DNA of 64,000 nt from positions 17,491,821 through 17,555,820 of the forward strand of contig NC_092578.1 of NCBI RefSeq assembly GCF_037975245.1, read 5' to 3'. Each line of letters starts with the position of its first letter. The stretch's first letter is position 1. Position numbers and translations under genes: made by a program. Shown here piece by piece: positions 25,501 through 41,154 of the stretch. The stretch comes from Apostichopus japonicus (Eukaryota; Echinodermata; Holothuroidea; Aspidochirotida; Stichopodidae). The notes beneath the pieces are model-generated. The model was not told where the DNA came from. It made no database searches and saw only the letters and a program-made list of their open reading frames with translations.

Positions 25501-26032
25501 CGCTTTTGCCACTCTATCAGAATTACATTTGTTAGAATCTTTAGACTGAAGTCACTCTTCAAAAGATTGATTATACTGAACACTCAATGAGTGAATTGCT
25601 CTTCATTGAAATTGAGAGCATCCCAGCTATACTGGCCCAAATGTAAGAGTTTAATTATTTTTCAGGAAAGAATTATCACAAATATTTGAAGTGTTTTTTT
25701 GTGGACCAGTGTCAGCCTAATTCGATGAATGGTATTGGTGCTTTTCATCGTTATTGTTGGGTGTTATAATAAACTCAATAAACACGGGATATCAGACTGT
25801 ATGTAGACAATATATAATCAGAATATAATATAATATCAGAAAGAGTGAATTTTACAAAGTTACCAAAGTGTCGTGCAAAATGGAATACGAATACTATATT
25901 CTCATTTTCATAACAAAATACATAATCATACTGAAGTTCTCAGAACGGGGCCCTGCATAATTCTCCCGGAACTTGACCTTTACCCTCGATCTCCATGACT
26001 ACACAGACACAACCTTGGATCAATCTACCTGC

Positions 26033-26075
26033 AGGGGTGAATCCAAGACTTTAAAAGAGGAGGGGTGCGTTCCTG
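26033..26075 (+). mobile_element. Possible terminal fragment of a hAT-like MITE
   Basis: CAGGGGTGAATCCAAGACTT followed by a purine-rich stretch resembles the CAGGGG(C/T)GGATCC-AGACTT ends of non-autonomous DNA transposons. No partner end was found. Confidence 0.35.
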
Positions 26076-26609
26076 GGGCCAACTCACAATCATTGGAAGT
26101 GGTAGCATCTTCCCGCATATAAAAAAGGAAGAAATATCTACTTGTATATGAGGTTGGAAAGGAGGGGGTATACATACCCGCCCCCTATCCCCTCCGGAGG
26201 TTTTTTCCCCACAATGTGTATCACAGCTAATAAAAAAAACTGTTTTATTAAAAATTAAAAAATTAAATTCCTCAATCGACATGCAGACACGTAATAGATG
26301 AGTATACATACAAATCAATACCATTATAATGGATGGCTTAACAGAATTTTAATCTTGATGTGTGATAGTCCAAGAAAAATGAAAAAAAATAAAAATAAGT
26401 GCTATGTTTCTACAGCTATTCCGGTTTTGTATTTCTAAATATTCACAAATAAGTTATGTTAATTTTCAGGAATGCTCCTTAAAGACTAACTTGATGATTT
26501 CGGCTCCTCAGTGCAGGCTCAATCGTTGTTAATGTTGATCCATTGTTTATAAATTATAATAACGTAACCAAATCATGTTCTTTTAACATGTTCTTATAAA
26601 TAACAAAAC

Positions 26610-26935
26610 ACCCTTGGATCACATCCAGAGGGTAGGAGCCAGGGACACTGGGGCACATGCCTCCCCCAATTGTATTCAAACAGAGCAAATGTGCCCTACT
26701 GGCAAATAAATGTGCCCATTTGATGAACAACTGTCTTTTGGATATCTTAAGCCTTTGTTAATTTTAAATAGAGTCACGTGCACCATAATAGTATTTAAAT
26801 GATATGGCCGGTGTGTATCGGTTTATAGCATAACGAGTGGTGGTTGTAGAATGAGAAAGTGTCCCTCTGATGTTGTGCCCCCTCCCCAACTTTTTTGAAG
26901 CTTCCTACCCCCTGATTACATCCGACACCTATTTT
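26610..26935. mobile_element. MITE-like element, about 320 bp, non-coding
   Basis: GGATCACATCCAGAGGGTAG near the left end is matched by an inverted GGATGTAATCAGGGGGTAGG at the right end (plus-strand CCTACCCCCTGATTACATCC). The interior is non-coding. The inverted ends are diverged, so this is an old copy. Confidence 0.5.
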
Positions 26936-29900
26936 GTCCCTCAGGCTGATAATTTTATAAAGAATTGGAAACATGTTATTTTGAAGGCCATAAAAATATC
27001 ATATTTTCCAACATTAAATTTTTGTTTTGTATAATCAGGCAGTACGCTAATGGTGTGTATTGAGCCTTATGAGTTAAATGGTCCAGTCAACTTTAGTTAA
27101 TTTACCTGAGCTGTTTACATGGGTATTTCTCTTTTCGTTTTTTTAAATTTTTTTATTAGTAGAGGTACAACCTAAACTGAGAGCATTGTTTGCATAATGC
27201 CAACATAAATATCGAAATTAAGGTTGTGCCTAAAATCAGCTCCTTAGTCTCTATATAAGTCTTATAGCCGGTTGTCAACTGTTTTCAACTCCACTGTCTA
27301 CACCACTTTCAAATAATTGTTTTTATACATGTTTTAATGTTCTGACAACGACCAAAGTATTGGACTAACCTTTTACAATTTCACCGACGAACCGTATTTT
27401 TTATTTGTTTTTTGGATATACATTGGGACGAAATATCAAAGGAAACAGTTGGAAAGATTTAAATGTCTATTAGGGTTAGAGGTCTATAAATTGAACCATT
27501 AAGTGATAATCAAATTACTGTTAATGTCCGTTCGTTTTTCAAACAGGTGTGACAACCCGCGATACAAGTTACGCTCTTGACCCTTATAATTCGTTCTTGT
27601 CTGCATGAAAAGAAAGCAAAACTCTCCAATTTTTGTATATCGTTTCGAGTTAAAAAACTTAATATCTCGATCATTATTTTTGTTATGACCCACATTTGCC
27701 ATTTTGGGGTTTACATCAGGGGATGGTGACATGAACTCAACGCATAAATCGACCTATATAGAATTGTAATACTGTACGGGAGGTTGCAATATAAGTAGCC
27801 GTTATAGATCTCTACCAGTTCTGCGAAACTTTGAACCAAACCGTTCCTTTCTTCACGAGTGCAGCTTTCCCTCCTCTCCTCTCACCTCCCCCTTTCTCCC
27901 CTCCCACTAACAACAGCAGGCTAGCTAAACCTGTTTTTTTTTAAGGTCCTCTTTTCTAAACCCAAATTTAAGCGTGCTAAATTTAGCCTATACTAGAAGT
28001 TTCTCAAAAGTTCTTTGCTAGCGGTTCTTGTCCTCGAAATTATTCTCAGACGTAGATGAATCTTTTTGAATAGAAAACCTGAGTATGGATTATTACTATT
28101 AGAGTGACAATAAAAATGATTGTTGAAACTTGTGCATATAGGTGACCGTTATCGGACTTTCTAGCAGTTTTTTTTAGAAACAGTTCTTAGCCAAGAGATT
28201 GATTTCATAACCACATGGAAAGAACACAAATTGAAAATTCCCCCCCCCCCCCCCCGCCCAAACAGCAAAAAACAGGGTATGAAAATATCCTTATTTTGAA
28301 ATAAAAATTTAGTAGTCAATTTGATCAACGACATTGTTTTGTGATATTTATTAATGTCAAGTTTAATATGGATTTAAATTTGTCTCATTTTGTACCACTC
28401 TGGTCCTTTCCGTTTTATTGTCCACCCCATCCTGCCCCCGCCCCTCCCCGCATCCACCATCCCGTCCCCCCATACCCCTTCTCCGTCACAAAATGGTTGA
28501 TGTTATCGACTTCACGATACTGCATGGCGTTTATACTAAGACGCACCTTCACTGAACATATGCACAGTTACGGGATGTCACTTATTCGTCAGGATATGTC
28601 CGAACTTTTATGACTTGTTAACCGAAGTAATTTCTGCATTTACGATGAATTTTTTTAAGATTATGGCCAAAACAGACACAAATTTATAAAGAAATGGATT
28701 TTCTGAACATGAATGACACTAGTGAATGTTAATAGTTTCCGTACTGTATCTTTGCACATGTTTTGTAATGTCTTATTATCTTCTGTTCCCGTTCTGTCTT
28801 TGTTTCTAATCTACGTGGAACGCTTGATGTTATAATCTTGCACTGATATTATCGAGAGAAAAAAGCAAACGATAAAACAGAAGGGAAAGTTACACAGAAA
28901 ATTATCTACAAGGTATGTAGGTTACATTTGGTAAATATTATAAGCTATACGGTGCAAAGCAACTAGGGTATACCATTAGGACGACGTGTTACAAAGTTAT
29001 TTATTATTTATTAATTTAATGTAGATATATTTATTAATTTAATGTATAAGGTCAATCTCGAAAAGGCCGCTTTTGATTCATTACCTTGCTTCCTTTTCTG
29101 TATTCCCATCCCTACCCACAATGCTTCCCTACAACACCCTCTGTTCCCCCTCCAATCATCTTCTCATTCTCGATAATGGTTCCCCGCTATCAGAGAAGGG
29201 ACCACGCATACCTCTGAAGCGGGACCCAGCCACCCCCCCCCCTCCGCTCCCCTCGCGACCACTAGCAAACAATATCAGCAAATGTTCATTTTACAAATAT
29301 ATAAAATTGTAGCGTTGTGCGTTACTACCATAACAGTGAGAAATTCTTCAACATTGTTTCAAGAGTATAGTACCCCCCATGGACGACATAACACCTTAGT
29401 CCTCCCATAGGCCAGCAAATGGTGGTTATGCCCGCCATCTTTACTCCGTAAATGTTTGTTGTGGTGACGTCACACTGGGGCGTAGTTTCATATAATACGA
29501 TTGAATAAACCGCATATTTGAGGTACAGGTCTTTGAAACAAAAATTTTACTCATCAAGTTTGAAATTTGGGGGTGGGAAATTAGAGGTGGGGTAAGTAAA
29601 ACCAAACTGGTTACCCTGCCTGCCTGGGGCAGAATACATATGATCGTATCAGGTGTTTATCTGTACAAAATAATATATTCATAACTGTACGTGCATACTT
29701 TTAATATTTCCTGAACATGGATTGATTTTTTTGAAAGATGTTATTACAAAAAAACGTTCAACCAAAAAAAGGTTACTGCTGTCCTCACAAGTACGTCTTT
29801 GTAAGAGTTCGTACAAAAAATGTCAAAAAAGAGCAAAATATAATCGACAGAGGTTAATGAATTGAATCGATAAGATATCATTTATAATTGAAAAATTACG

Positions 29901-30288
29901 AAACCTTTGTTTTTTCTTTTTTCTCTCTTTTAGTGGCGGTGGTGGTATTTCTGACCCACTTTCGACACCTGCTTCAGTGTTATGTGCACTTTCTGTGTAC
30001 TTTGAGTAAAACACCGCGTCTTCACCGACGTAGAACGGATGTCAAACGGCTTGTTTTGCATCCAACAGAGGAAGTTGTTAACATTGCTGTGAGGTTCATA
30101 AGCTGCACTCTTACAATATTGAACTAGTGCTGATCACCCGTTATTCCGGACTCGGCGCCCGCAAATAATATTGGGGATTCTACTGGCGCCCATCATCATC
30201 AAGGCTCTACTAAATGAAACAATCGGTATTATAAATTGAGAAAGACAGTTAAAGAGAAAGAGAAAAAAAAGTACACAAAGAAGAATTG

Positions 30289-30970
<682 letters not shown>

Positions 30971-31556
30971 AATACAACATGACTGCGGTATCCTGTACAA
31001 ATTTGAGACCAAAATCGTATATCCTATAAGCCATATTTCCAATAATAACAGATCATTAAACTAGAACTCGACAATGATTACATTTGTAAAATGTATATAT
31101 AAAGGTTAGAGAATGAAATTGTTTAATTACTGATTGTATTGTCAGTATTGGCATTCCAATTGACGGCTTGTCATTGTGGTATTCAATTTTCAAAGAATTT
31201 TTATAGGAAGGAATCGCGGCATTTACAACAGTCAACCCACGTACTTTACTGGTTTAGGCCACAAAGTCGCTATATAGACTTAATCATAATTCTAACCTCC
31301 CCCCCCCCCCACCCCAACCCACCCCCATCGTTATTCAAATCATCTCAGCTTCTCATCAACTTAGATATCAAGCTAGAAACAAAATGAAAACTAATTTTAT
31401 TTAATATTATGCTATATATATTTGTTATGGAGAAGGTATTAGTAGCATACTGATATCGAGGTCTAAAAATGCTGATATTGTTTTCTGACAAACTGACAAT
31501 TTAATGCACGATATCAATATGAACCATACATTTGAATGTTAAATTGTAACCCCCTG

Positions 31557-31692
<136 letters not shown>

Positions 31693-32499
31693 TTGGAGAA
31701 TGCTATGAAATTGTTCTTTAATACGGTGACGTCATTTCCTTCGTTCGGGACTATACTTTAATACTGTTATAACGTAGAAATCTTGTAAATCTTCATTTAC
31801 GATAGAACACCCATGGATGGCATATAACAGCTTTTTACCTTGAAATATCTTTAATACACATTGTGAACGAATTTATTACAGGCCGACAAAGTCTTATATC
31901 TTTCTAGTACTGATATTGATCTTGTATCTAAGAGACTGTACCCATAATGGTCACATGTTTGCTAGACTTGAGTGGTCCAGCCACTTCAATTGATAAGCCT
32001 CGTATGATGATACTGTCATTTCTCAAGAATTTAAAAAAAGTGTTACTAGAAATAAAAAACTGAACAGACAACGATGTTTTTTTTTTATGTACCACATTTC
32101 AAAATGAATTTGGTGCCTAAATCTAGCCATTAACTATACACAGAGCAGTCATCGATGACGTCCAATACAAAGTTGACCTTGACCGATTTGTAATACAACA
32201 TATACGGATTATTTGTGGGTATGCATAAACTCTATATCCCGTTTGTATTTCGTTAGCTTTTGATGTTTGTGTTGTTGGTCTGTGGAAAAACAAGGAATGC
32301 AGTCCAGTCGATTATATTTTACAATCCTCCCTATATTCTTAACTGGAAAAGAACGTTTAAATTCATATCTTCCTCCCAATTTTTTATTTTGTTTTAGCTT
32401 TTTGAGGAGGGTTTTTTTCATTCCAGGTTTTCCTTCTTCACTAGTCAATATTGATGATTGGCTTCTTATGGGACGCCATCTGTTTGACAATGTTATGAA

Positions 32500-32670
32500 T
32501 AATATCAGTATAAGTCATGACAAATATCAGCATGTTAGAAGTTCATATCAGCATGCCAAAAATTAAAGTCAAAATGTCATTTTTTTGCGATATCAAGATA
32601 ACAGAGACTAATATCGACAAATGTTGCAACTAAATATCGGCAGGTCAAAAATAATATCAATGTTTTGCTT
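32500..32670 (+). repeat. Diverged ATATC(A/G)(A/G)CATGT short repeat
   Basis: Words such as AATATCAGCATGTTAGAA, ATATCAGCATGCCAAAAA and AATATCGGCAGGTCAAAA recur every 20-35 bp. Confidence 0.6.
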
Positions 32671-32763
32671 CCATCCTGATAAACGTTTGAATTTTGATTT
32701 GACATGATCGGCATTCTTTGGCGGTGCCATTCGTTCCACCATTTCAGAATTTATGCCAACATG

Positions 32764-32767
32764 TTAT

Positions 32768-32812
<45 letters not shown>
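32764..32812. repeat. (AT)n microsatellite
   Basis: About 49 bp with one TAATA interruption. Similar shorter tracts lie at 7890-7913, 10120-10147, 14455-14502, 33990-34040 and 57930-57980. Confidence 0.93.
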
Positions 32813-32814
<2 letters not shown>

Positions 32815-33986
32815 AAGTCATATTGAGATATGCAAAAAAAAAAATTCGAAGTTTATTCTTATTGTTTTGTTTAATGATCACAAGTGCATTTGCACTTTTT
32901 AAAGTTCTTGGCTTCAAGATTTGAGTTACGGTAATGTGTCGTGTTTGTTTCATGGTCATAACGGATAACATGTGGTATCATCATAAGGTCGGTAGTTGTG
33001 GCTAAATACCATCCAACTTAATGTCAAAAAAATCTGTTGATATCAACATGTAAACGGTTACATAATCGATATTATAGTCGTTAAATCCATCATTGTTATA
33101 ACTATAAGGAAATATATACACGACGTGAATCAATAAAGAAACTTGGAAACTTAACGTTGCCAATTTTCAGTTTGTGACATAAGTGAGTTCATGTTAAGAG
33201 GCACAGAAAAAAGAGTGTAAATGTTTTGTTCTGGTATTCAACGATTTCTCCTGTTTTTTTCTGTTTTGTTGATGTTGATGTTGAGCTTTTTACTAAGTGG
33301 AATATACTACCAGCCTCCACGTTGATAAGGATACGTATGAATAACGTTATAAATTAACGCTTAAGCAACGTTATATAATAAGGTTATTTCAACGTCAAAT
33401 TTTATCGCTCGGGCATGTTTACAGTAAACTATAGGAGTAAACAAACGTGACATTGTTACGGGAAATGGATTTAAGGGAAAAATAGAACATGGTTAATACA
33501 TACATGCAGGCAGTTGTATTAGAGTGGATTACATCACGTAGCAAATATACCCCCGCACACTTGCGTAATATACTAAAATGATTGCTTTTTAAATTGTACT
33601 ACTTCCTATATAAAAAAATATCTATATTTCCATGGCTTTAATGGATATTTAAGAAACCTAATAACCTAGATAAATGGAAGTCAACTTTATTACACAAATA
33701 ATGCGGCTTATAAAAACATTAAAATTTAATACTGAGAATTTGTCACATTTATTAACAGTGTATCGTTGTATACAAAGTACATTACAGTTTTACTTTGTTT
33801 TTGTCCTATATTGAGTCTAATTTCCAACTGAAATGATAAAAAACAATTAAGAAAAGTCTCTGCGCTTTTGTGAAATTAATAAAATTCCTCCCAAAGTTCG
33901 GTGAAAGTATAACAGTATGTTTAAATCAATTTTTACTCTAAACTAAAACTAGCCAGTACTATCTCTATAAATATAAATTTAAATAA

Positions 33987-34044
<58 letters not shown>

Positions 34045-34824
34045 TTATTTATTTATTTGCTATATTATATATTGTTTGACAATATTGCCATTTTAATCTC
34101 TCAAAAATCACATAAAACCTGCTGAAAATGGGATGTTGTTATAACCTACCTCGATTCATAATATACAATAAAGTCAAACAAGCGTATTTCGTTACAGTAC
34201 ATACAGTACCTATATATGTCATTCGGTCACATAGCAGATGTACGTAGATTTGGGTCTGTTTCAGCACACAATTTTTTGTGGGGGGGGGGTGGGGTGGATG
34301 GATGGATAGGTCTATATTCCAGGTCGTTCCCTCAAATGACATTTCATTGCAAGCAAACTGAAATAACATCATGTTTATTTAAACTTACTTCTATATAAGA
34401 AAATGCATATTCATGTCCCTCTCATTAGCATAACAATAAAGTCGCTAAGTTTATTCCCGCTGTATCTTCTTCCATATGGGAAGCTCCATTTTCTATATAC
34501 GATAAACTGTGTACCAAACATAATTCACAGCTTAAATTAATATTGCTCTTCTTTATTTCGTTTAACATGGTTTTTTTAATATATATTTTATTCTTAACTT
34601 TAGATGCTGAACTTGATGAAAAACAAAAAAACTTATCGCATGGCGTAACGCATATGGTATCTCTGCAAATAACTGGCTGTATACGAGACTGAGAAGTCTC
34701 AAAGTACAAACAGGCGGTAAAATCATTTTAGTCATTATCAAGGACAGCTATATCTTGTGCAGTATATTCTTGGGTCTGTTTTGATATTATTTATTGCATG
34801 TTACGATGAGCAGTTGTCATGCAG

Positions 34825-34934
<110 letters not shown>

Positions 34935-37900
34935 ACATGTATATGCATGCCCTGGTGTTGACAGTTATAGCGAGGTTATGTGTCCGGAAAGCTGTACAAA
35001 AATTATTATTATTACTATTTTTCTTTACTGTACGTATATGAATTTGTCTTGTATTTAAAGGGAGAGTGTCAAATTAGTTGTGTCTTGCCTGTTGATGGCT
35101 TGGGAGGGACGGCTGTGGTGGCGGGGAATCAATTGAAATGCCGCAAACAATACAATTTTTGTTTTGGTATCTATTTTACTACAATGGTTATAATATACGC
35201 GTCCTTTTCTGTTCTTTGAGGGAAAGGTCTGGAAAGTACCTGATAAGTATTAAACAGGAGTTCTCAATAGATAATCCAGCAATAAAATTTCAATCCGGTT
35301 AGCGAAATCGGTCCACAGTCTGTCCTCCAAGCAAATGTTTGCTTAAGCACAATATCACCTGTACCCTGCACAGTGCTCAGTATATATGCACAGGGTTGCT
35401 AGGATTTTGACGGGACCTTTGCCCCCAACAAATGTTCCTCTCACTAGCCCTCGTAAAATAAAAAAATGAAAACCATGAGTGAAGAGTTTGCACAAAGTAT
35501 CTATCGACCGCACTTCTTTTTTTATTATTATTAAAAACGATAAATATATGACGTCACTTTCCCATTATACCTATTTTTATGATGTCATGTTGTCTTCATC
35601 TTCTTCTTTTTCTTTATCTGTAATTATTCGTGCAGGAAAAGAAAAACGTTTGAAAAAAAAATATTTGGTTTCCCGAAAGGTAGAGCTATGGAATTACTCT
35701 TACCGACCTTTCAAAATTATGAGGGGGGGGGGGGGACCACGGATTGCATCGTCGGCAACGACTTTAACGCGGATCGCAAAGTCAGTTATTATACTATTAT
35801 ACGGTTAGATTCGTCCAACACGGCAACATACAGAAACGTTGTACTCAAAGCCGAAGCCAAAGTGAATTAATCAGTTCACAAATCCGGAGTCTATGAATGC
35901 TAATTGCTTCAATAACGTCCTCTACCTTTTCGGGAAATCGTTTCATATACGTTAGTTTTGATTAAATGAATGAATGAGTGATATTAGGGGCACATTTTCG
36001 TTCTTTTACAGTAAATTTTCTTCCTTTTTTTAAATAATAGTACGTTCCTCTCAATCTGCATCTCATTTCACCCAGTTACTGTAATGCCATGTCCCGCTTT
36101 TTCAGAGCACTCGTAGTGTCAGTGTGTGCAGCAAGAATATCATGTTACTATCAGATAAAGGTTAGAAACTGATTGTACTGCCAATATGAGTACTTTGAAG
36201 CATGGTATGGGAGTACAGTTTAGAATGGTATTTGCATTAGGAAATTGTCCCAACTGGCTTTTTCATTTACAAACTGTACAAAGGGGAAAGAAAGTCATGC
36301 AATAAATTAAAACGAACTTCTCTCCAAATAAGAAAGATTAAACCGTAAGCATTGTGATGAATTAAGCCTTTATTCACTGAAGACAAAAAGATTGGCTTAT
36401 TATTATTATGTGTGTGCATGTATATGTTTCTCCATCTTCTGAATTTCTATAAAAGAAAATGAGAATTTCGATTTTAACCTAACTTTTTTTGCCCCATAGG
36501 TTTTCAGATACTCGGTCTTTCGTGACAAAACGATCTAATTGTACAGCATGTAATGAGTCAGACACGGCGAGACTGTTACAGACCGCTAACGGACAGTTCG
36601 GCGCAATCCGGTCGTCACTTACAACACAAAAAATGAACTTCACACGTGGAACAACGATCAAATATCACTTGACTGTGATAAAAATAAAAATGCCATATTT
36701 TCGCTTAAGCTTAATTATTCTGCCCACGTTATACTGATGGTTTACAAGTTCAGTTTTGTAATAGTCTGGCAGAATCTATAGATTTAGTGGAACCAAGAAT
36801 TACTTAAATGATTAAAACTTTTAACCTAATTGTAGCCCCTGGATACAGAATCTTATCACTCCATAACAAAACTTCAACAAATTTCAAATTAGTTTCGTTT
36901 TACTGTATAGGACATTTCATCATTGTGATTATTACACACGATGAAATTGACGATGAAAACAATTTAGCAGACGCATTTGTACGTTTCCTCTTTTTGCGCC
37001 CCTCCATCTTCCATCGTCCACCCCTACGCCATTTCACCCATTCACCCCTCGCCGATTGTTTACCAAAAGAAGTTGTTTCTGTATTGAACCAATATATCAT
37101 GCAAAATCGTCACAAAATTTGTTTGCCAGTTTAGAAAATGAATAATGGGGGGGGGGGGGGGAGGAGTGCTTTAGCCTTTACACTTTTCAGAAATCCAAAA
37201 TATCCATCGTTCACGAACCCAGGGATTTCTTAGGGACCCTTCCAAGCACCCCCCCCCCGTCCAAATAGCTCCCCCATTCTTTCTTAAGATTTCCTTATAA
37301 CTCGATTTTGTTTCTGCAAATCAAACCTGGTCCATATATATAGTAACCATTGTATATATGTACAATTCAAGCTAAGCAGATAAAATGGATCTTTGAATGA
37401 GAAAAAAACCCAAACTGGTAAATCAGAGGAAAGAAAGTATAGGAACAGAAAAAAAATAGTGTTTACAAAATCAAGCGATATTTAATCTTATTTATTATCA
37501 TTTTATAAAGACGATACTTTGAAGGTTTGGGGGGGGGGGGGGGTGTTAGAGGTTTGAGGCATCCATGGACACATCTAAAATAATTTTAGACTATAAGGGT
37601 ATAGGAAAATATATCTCTTTGATGCGTCAGTTATAACGCCAGTAAGATTGGACGGATAACGATCTTTGGTAAATCGTTCAAATCATAAAAAGGTGTCAAA
37701 ATTCCATGAATCGTTAAATCAAAATTCAGCAAATAAAACATTTTCTATTTATTTGGATGTTGAGAATTAATATTACAGGTCGATAGTTGACAATCCCCTA
37801 GGCACTCTTCATATAGGTGATGCCATTGCATCAACAACACAAAAACGAAAGAGGAAGAAAAAGAGTGAACTAAATAAAAACTCAAATACGAAAAATGTTT

Positions 37901-38262
37901 GCTAAATCAATTAGTTCCAGCCCGTCGGAGCCCATGGCAGTCTTGTTCAACAACAATTAGAATGCCGCTAGAGGCAATTTCGGGATGAAATTAGCGATAA
38001 TGTCTGGATGGAGATGAGGAGAGGCTAGTAGTATAACGGCAGGGAATCTAGAGGGAAGACAATTTCGTTCACAAGATAGGACGGATTTCCCATCTGCAAA
38101 AGTCATTAACGGGGGAACCGTTGAAATTAGGTAGAGATCAAAAAGAGCGCTAGTGCGTGACAGTGTATGCAATGATGTTGGTGGTTAGGCTGTATCTTTT
38201 TCGAAAATGTCGAGTTGATAACGCATTGACCACCGTGTATATGAGCGCATATAGCAGTAAGA

Positions 38263-38263
<1 letters not shown>

Positions 38264-38357
<94 letters not shown>
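38264..38357. repeat. (AT)n microsatellite
   Basis: About 90 bp with one AAAT interruption. Confidence 0.96.
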
Positions 38358-40432
38358 AAGAGAAGAATAAAGAGGACACTAAAAAGATACATTAACAGCG
38401 AGACAGAAAGAGTAAACAAACAACCACACTATAGAAACAAGAAGATACCAAATAGATCAAACTTACATTAACAACAAGACGAAAGCAGGTACTATACGCA
38501 TACCACAAATACATCAATGTTTTATCACACACACGTAGAAAAACTAACAAACATTGACAATACAGAGAAATGGGAACATGCCATAACATGCAACAACAAA
38601 ATATAAAATATTTTATAGAGCAATATTTCGTAGGTTTGGTGGAAGTTACCGACCGAATGCACCAAAATTTGTTTTAAAGGGACATTCCACTGGCAGACTA
38701 CATATAAGACTTCTGTTGAAAAAAAAAAATCCACACTGTTAATTGCATCAACTCAATCTCTTGTTTTTATTTAACTTAATATATGGTAAATTGAATATAT
38801 TTTTGACTGGTTAAACTTCCGATTCTTCCCGGAGTGGATCAAGGTATACATGATTGTATGTGATGTTATCAGGTACACGCAAAAGTTTTTCAAGAGCTTC
38901 GTTTAGGCTATTACATAATCTTCTTTATGATTTATCCTTGAAACCTGATACTTTTGCAATCTTTGAAAAGCTGTCGATGTTTTCTCTTCTTATAGAATTT
39001 CGGCAAATTCCACCATTTTTTAGAAGGGGGTGGGGGAGGTGGGGAGGAGGTGAAAATATGACTTTCCTCTACATGTGGATAAATGATTGAAATACTTTAA
39101 AGAAAAAAGACATTTTCACTTGAATTGCGCAGATCACATCATTTATTTTGCTGTTAATCAGATTCATTATTTTACAAAATATCACCACTTTTAAGAAGTT
39201 AATATCTTTTGCGGATATACAAAATGCTATGAGGATGTGGTATTGACCTAAAGATACAAACTATTTTCCTCAGTTTTGCTACAAGCAATCAACTTCAGCC
39301 ATCAGACTCAAACGAAAAGTGCAGCCTACCTTAGATGCCCTATAAGTAAATCTGGTGGAAAAGTACATTAAGGTTGAAAGGGGGACCTATATTATGGCCA
39401 TCAAAAGCCATTTAAAAAACCATTCATATCAATGTTATATCAAGATTTTGCTATTATTAACGACACATTAAATATTTATAAGAAAATAAGTCTAATTGAT
39501 AAATTGAATCGTGAAGATTTATGCTTGTAACTATAGAAATGAGAAATACTACAGTTGTTAATGTACTTTGAAATGTCAACAGGCTCTGTTTAAATTATTA
39601 GTTGTATACTTAATCACTCAGAAGTAATTTGACAAACACTGATAATATCATCTACTTTTGAGATTTAATCCATGTAACATTTGGTGTAAACTAATCAATT
39701 ACTCACACTAGGTTTATATCATAACCTCCAATTGTCATCTACAACATTTTTTTTCTTTCCAATCTGTCTATTAAAACAGTTATTTGGATGGTTCTTTATT
39801 TATCATTTCTTTACATTTCATAACCATATTCTTCCCGTACCAGCTCAAACATAATATCACAAATAACTTCAATGCAACTAACATATACATTCAGGATCCG
39901 ATCTTGCTATCTGGGCGGGAGGGGGGGGGGGGTGAGGGGAAGGAGGGAGGGTTGATCCGTCTTCATCTAACCGGCACGGTATCGGTGCGCAGCCCGGTGT
40001 ATGACCCCGAAGGCGCCTCCACGTTGAGGTAACAAATGCGTCAATATCCCATTGGTTTCGTATAAGGAGCCATTTTGCGGCCATTTTTGATAGGCGGTCA
40101 ACATCAGCCACTAAAAAAAATCTTTAAAGGAAATTGACAAAATCTTTTATTTCATCAAAAAACAGTTATACATCGTGCTTGTGTTTGTGCGTTCAGTTTT
40201 ATGACAGCTTTTTTAAGTGGATTATGATTTTTTTTAGATGTTATTGATATTTTGGGTAAAAAAAAGCCTCCCAATAAATGTTATTATCTAAATAATAGAC
40301 AAGCATTATTTAAAAAAAAAAAATCGGAAAATGGATATTATGTTATTTGCTTTTTTATGTGTTTAGTACTAAAATGAAAAGAGTGTCCAGGGGACGAAAT
40401 GTTGAATATTATAAAAAATGATTAAACGGTCC

Positions 40433-41154
40433 TGTTTCCAAAAAAAAGTTCATTTAACTTCAAAAAGCAATTACTCCATGGAGCCTAGTAAACATCAACC
40501 AATCCATATGTTCAGGTAGTTGTTAGGGTAATTATAACTCACTGGCATGTTCTCTCTCTCTCTATTGAAAGTGCCAAAGGAAATGTTTCTTTCACGATAT
40601 GTTAGGATATAGTACTTTTGTGGTTTGTTTATTCGAAAAACACGATTGAAATTACATTAATGCCAAACAAGATTGGTCGGGGCAATCTTAGATCACTTTG
40701 GTCAGAGCACGGTATGTTAATATATTTACCGATAGACAAAAAGGATTGTTTCACAAGTGTTGAAGAAAATTTGCGACTTTCATAGCTAAAAATGTTTCCA
40801 AAAAAAAAGTTCATTTAACTTCAAAAAGCAATTACTCCATGGAGCCTAGTAAACATCAACCAATCCATATGTTCAGGTAGTTGTTAGGGTTATTATAACT
40901 CACTGGCATGTTCTCTCTCTCTCTATTGAAAGTGCCAATGGAAATGTTTCTTTCACGATATGTTAGGATATAGTACTTTTGTGATTTGTTTATTCGAAAA
41001 ACACGATTGAAATTACATTAATGCCAAACAAGATTGGTCGGGGCAATCTTAGATCACTTTGGTCAGAGCACGGTATGTTAATATATTTACCGATAGGCAA
41101 AAAGGCTTGTTTCACAAGTGTTGAAGAAAATTTGCGACTTTCATAGCTAAAAAT
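40433..41154. repeat. Recent 360-bp tandem duplication
   Basis: 40433-40792 and 40793-41154 differ at only a handful of positions by eye (for example GGTAATT/GGTTATT, CCAAAGG/CCAATGG, GATAGAC/GATAGGC). No gene or transposon ends are recognised in the unit. Confidence 0.92.

Larger units (their letters stand above)
25501..30288. other. No gene seen
   Basis: Holds the MITE-like element, a 14-15-base C-run near 28231, C-rich blocks at 28420-28480 and 29230, and TGACGTCA at 29465-29472. Confidence 0.5.

Noticed and set aside
40433-41154. LTR pair of a retrotransposon
   Set aside because: The copies are directly adjacent with no internal region, no TG...CA ends and no primer-binding site.
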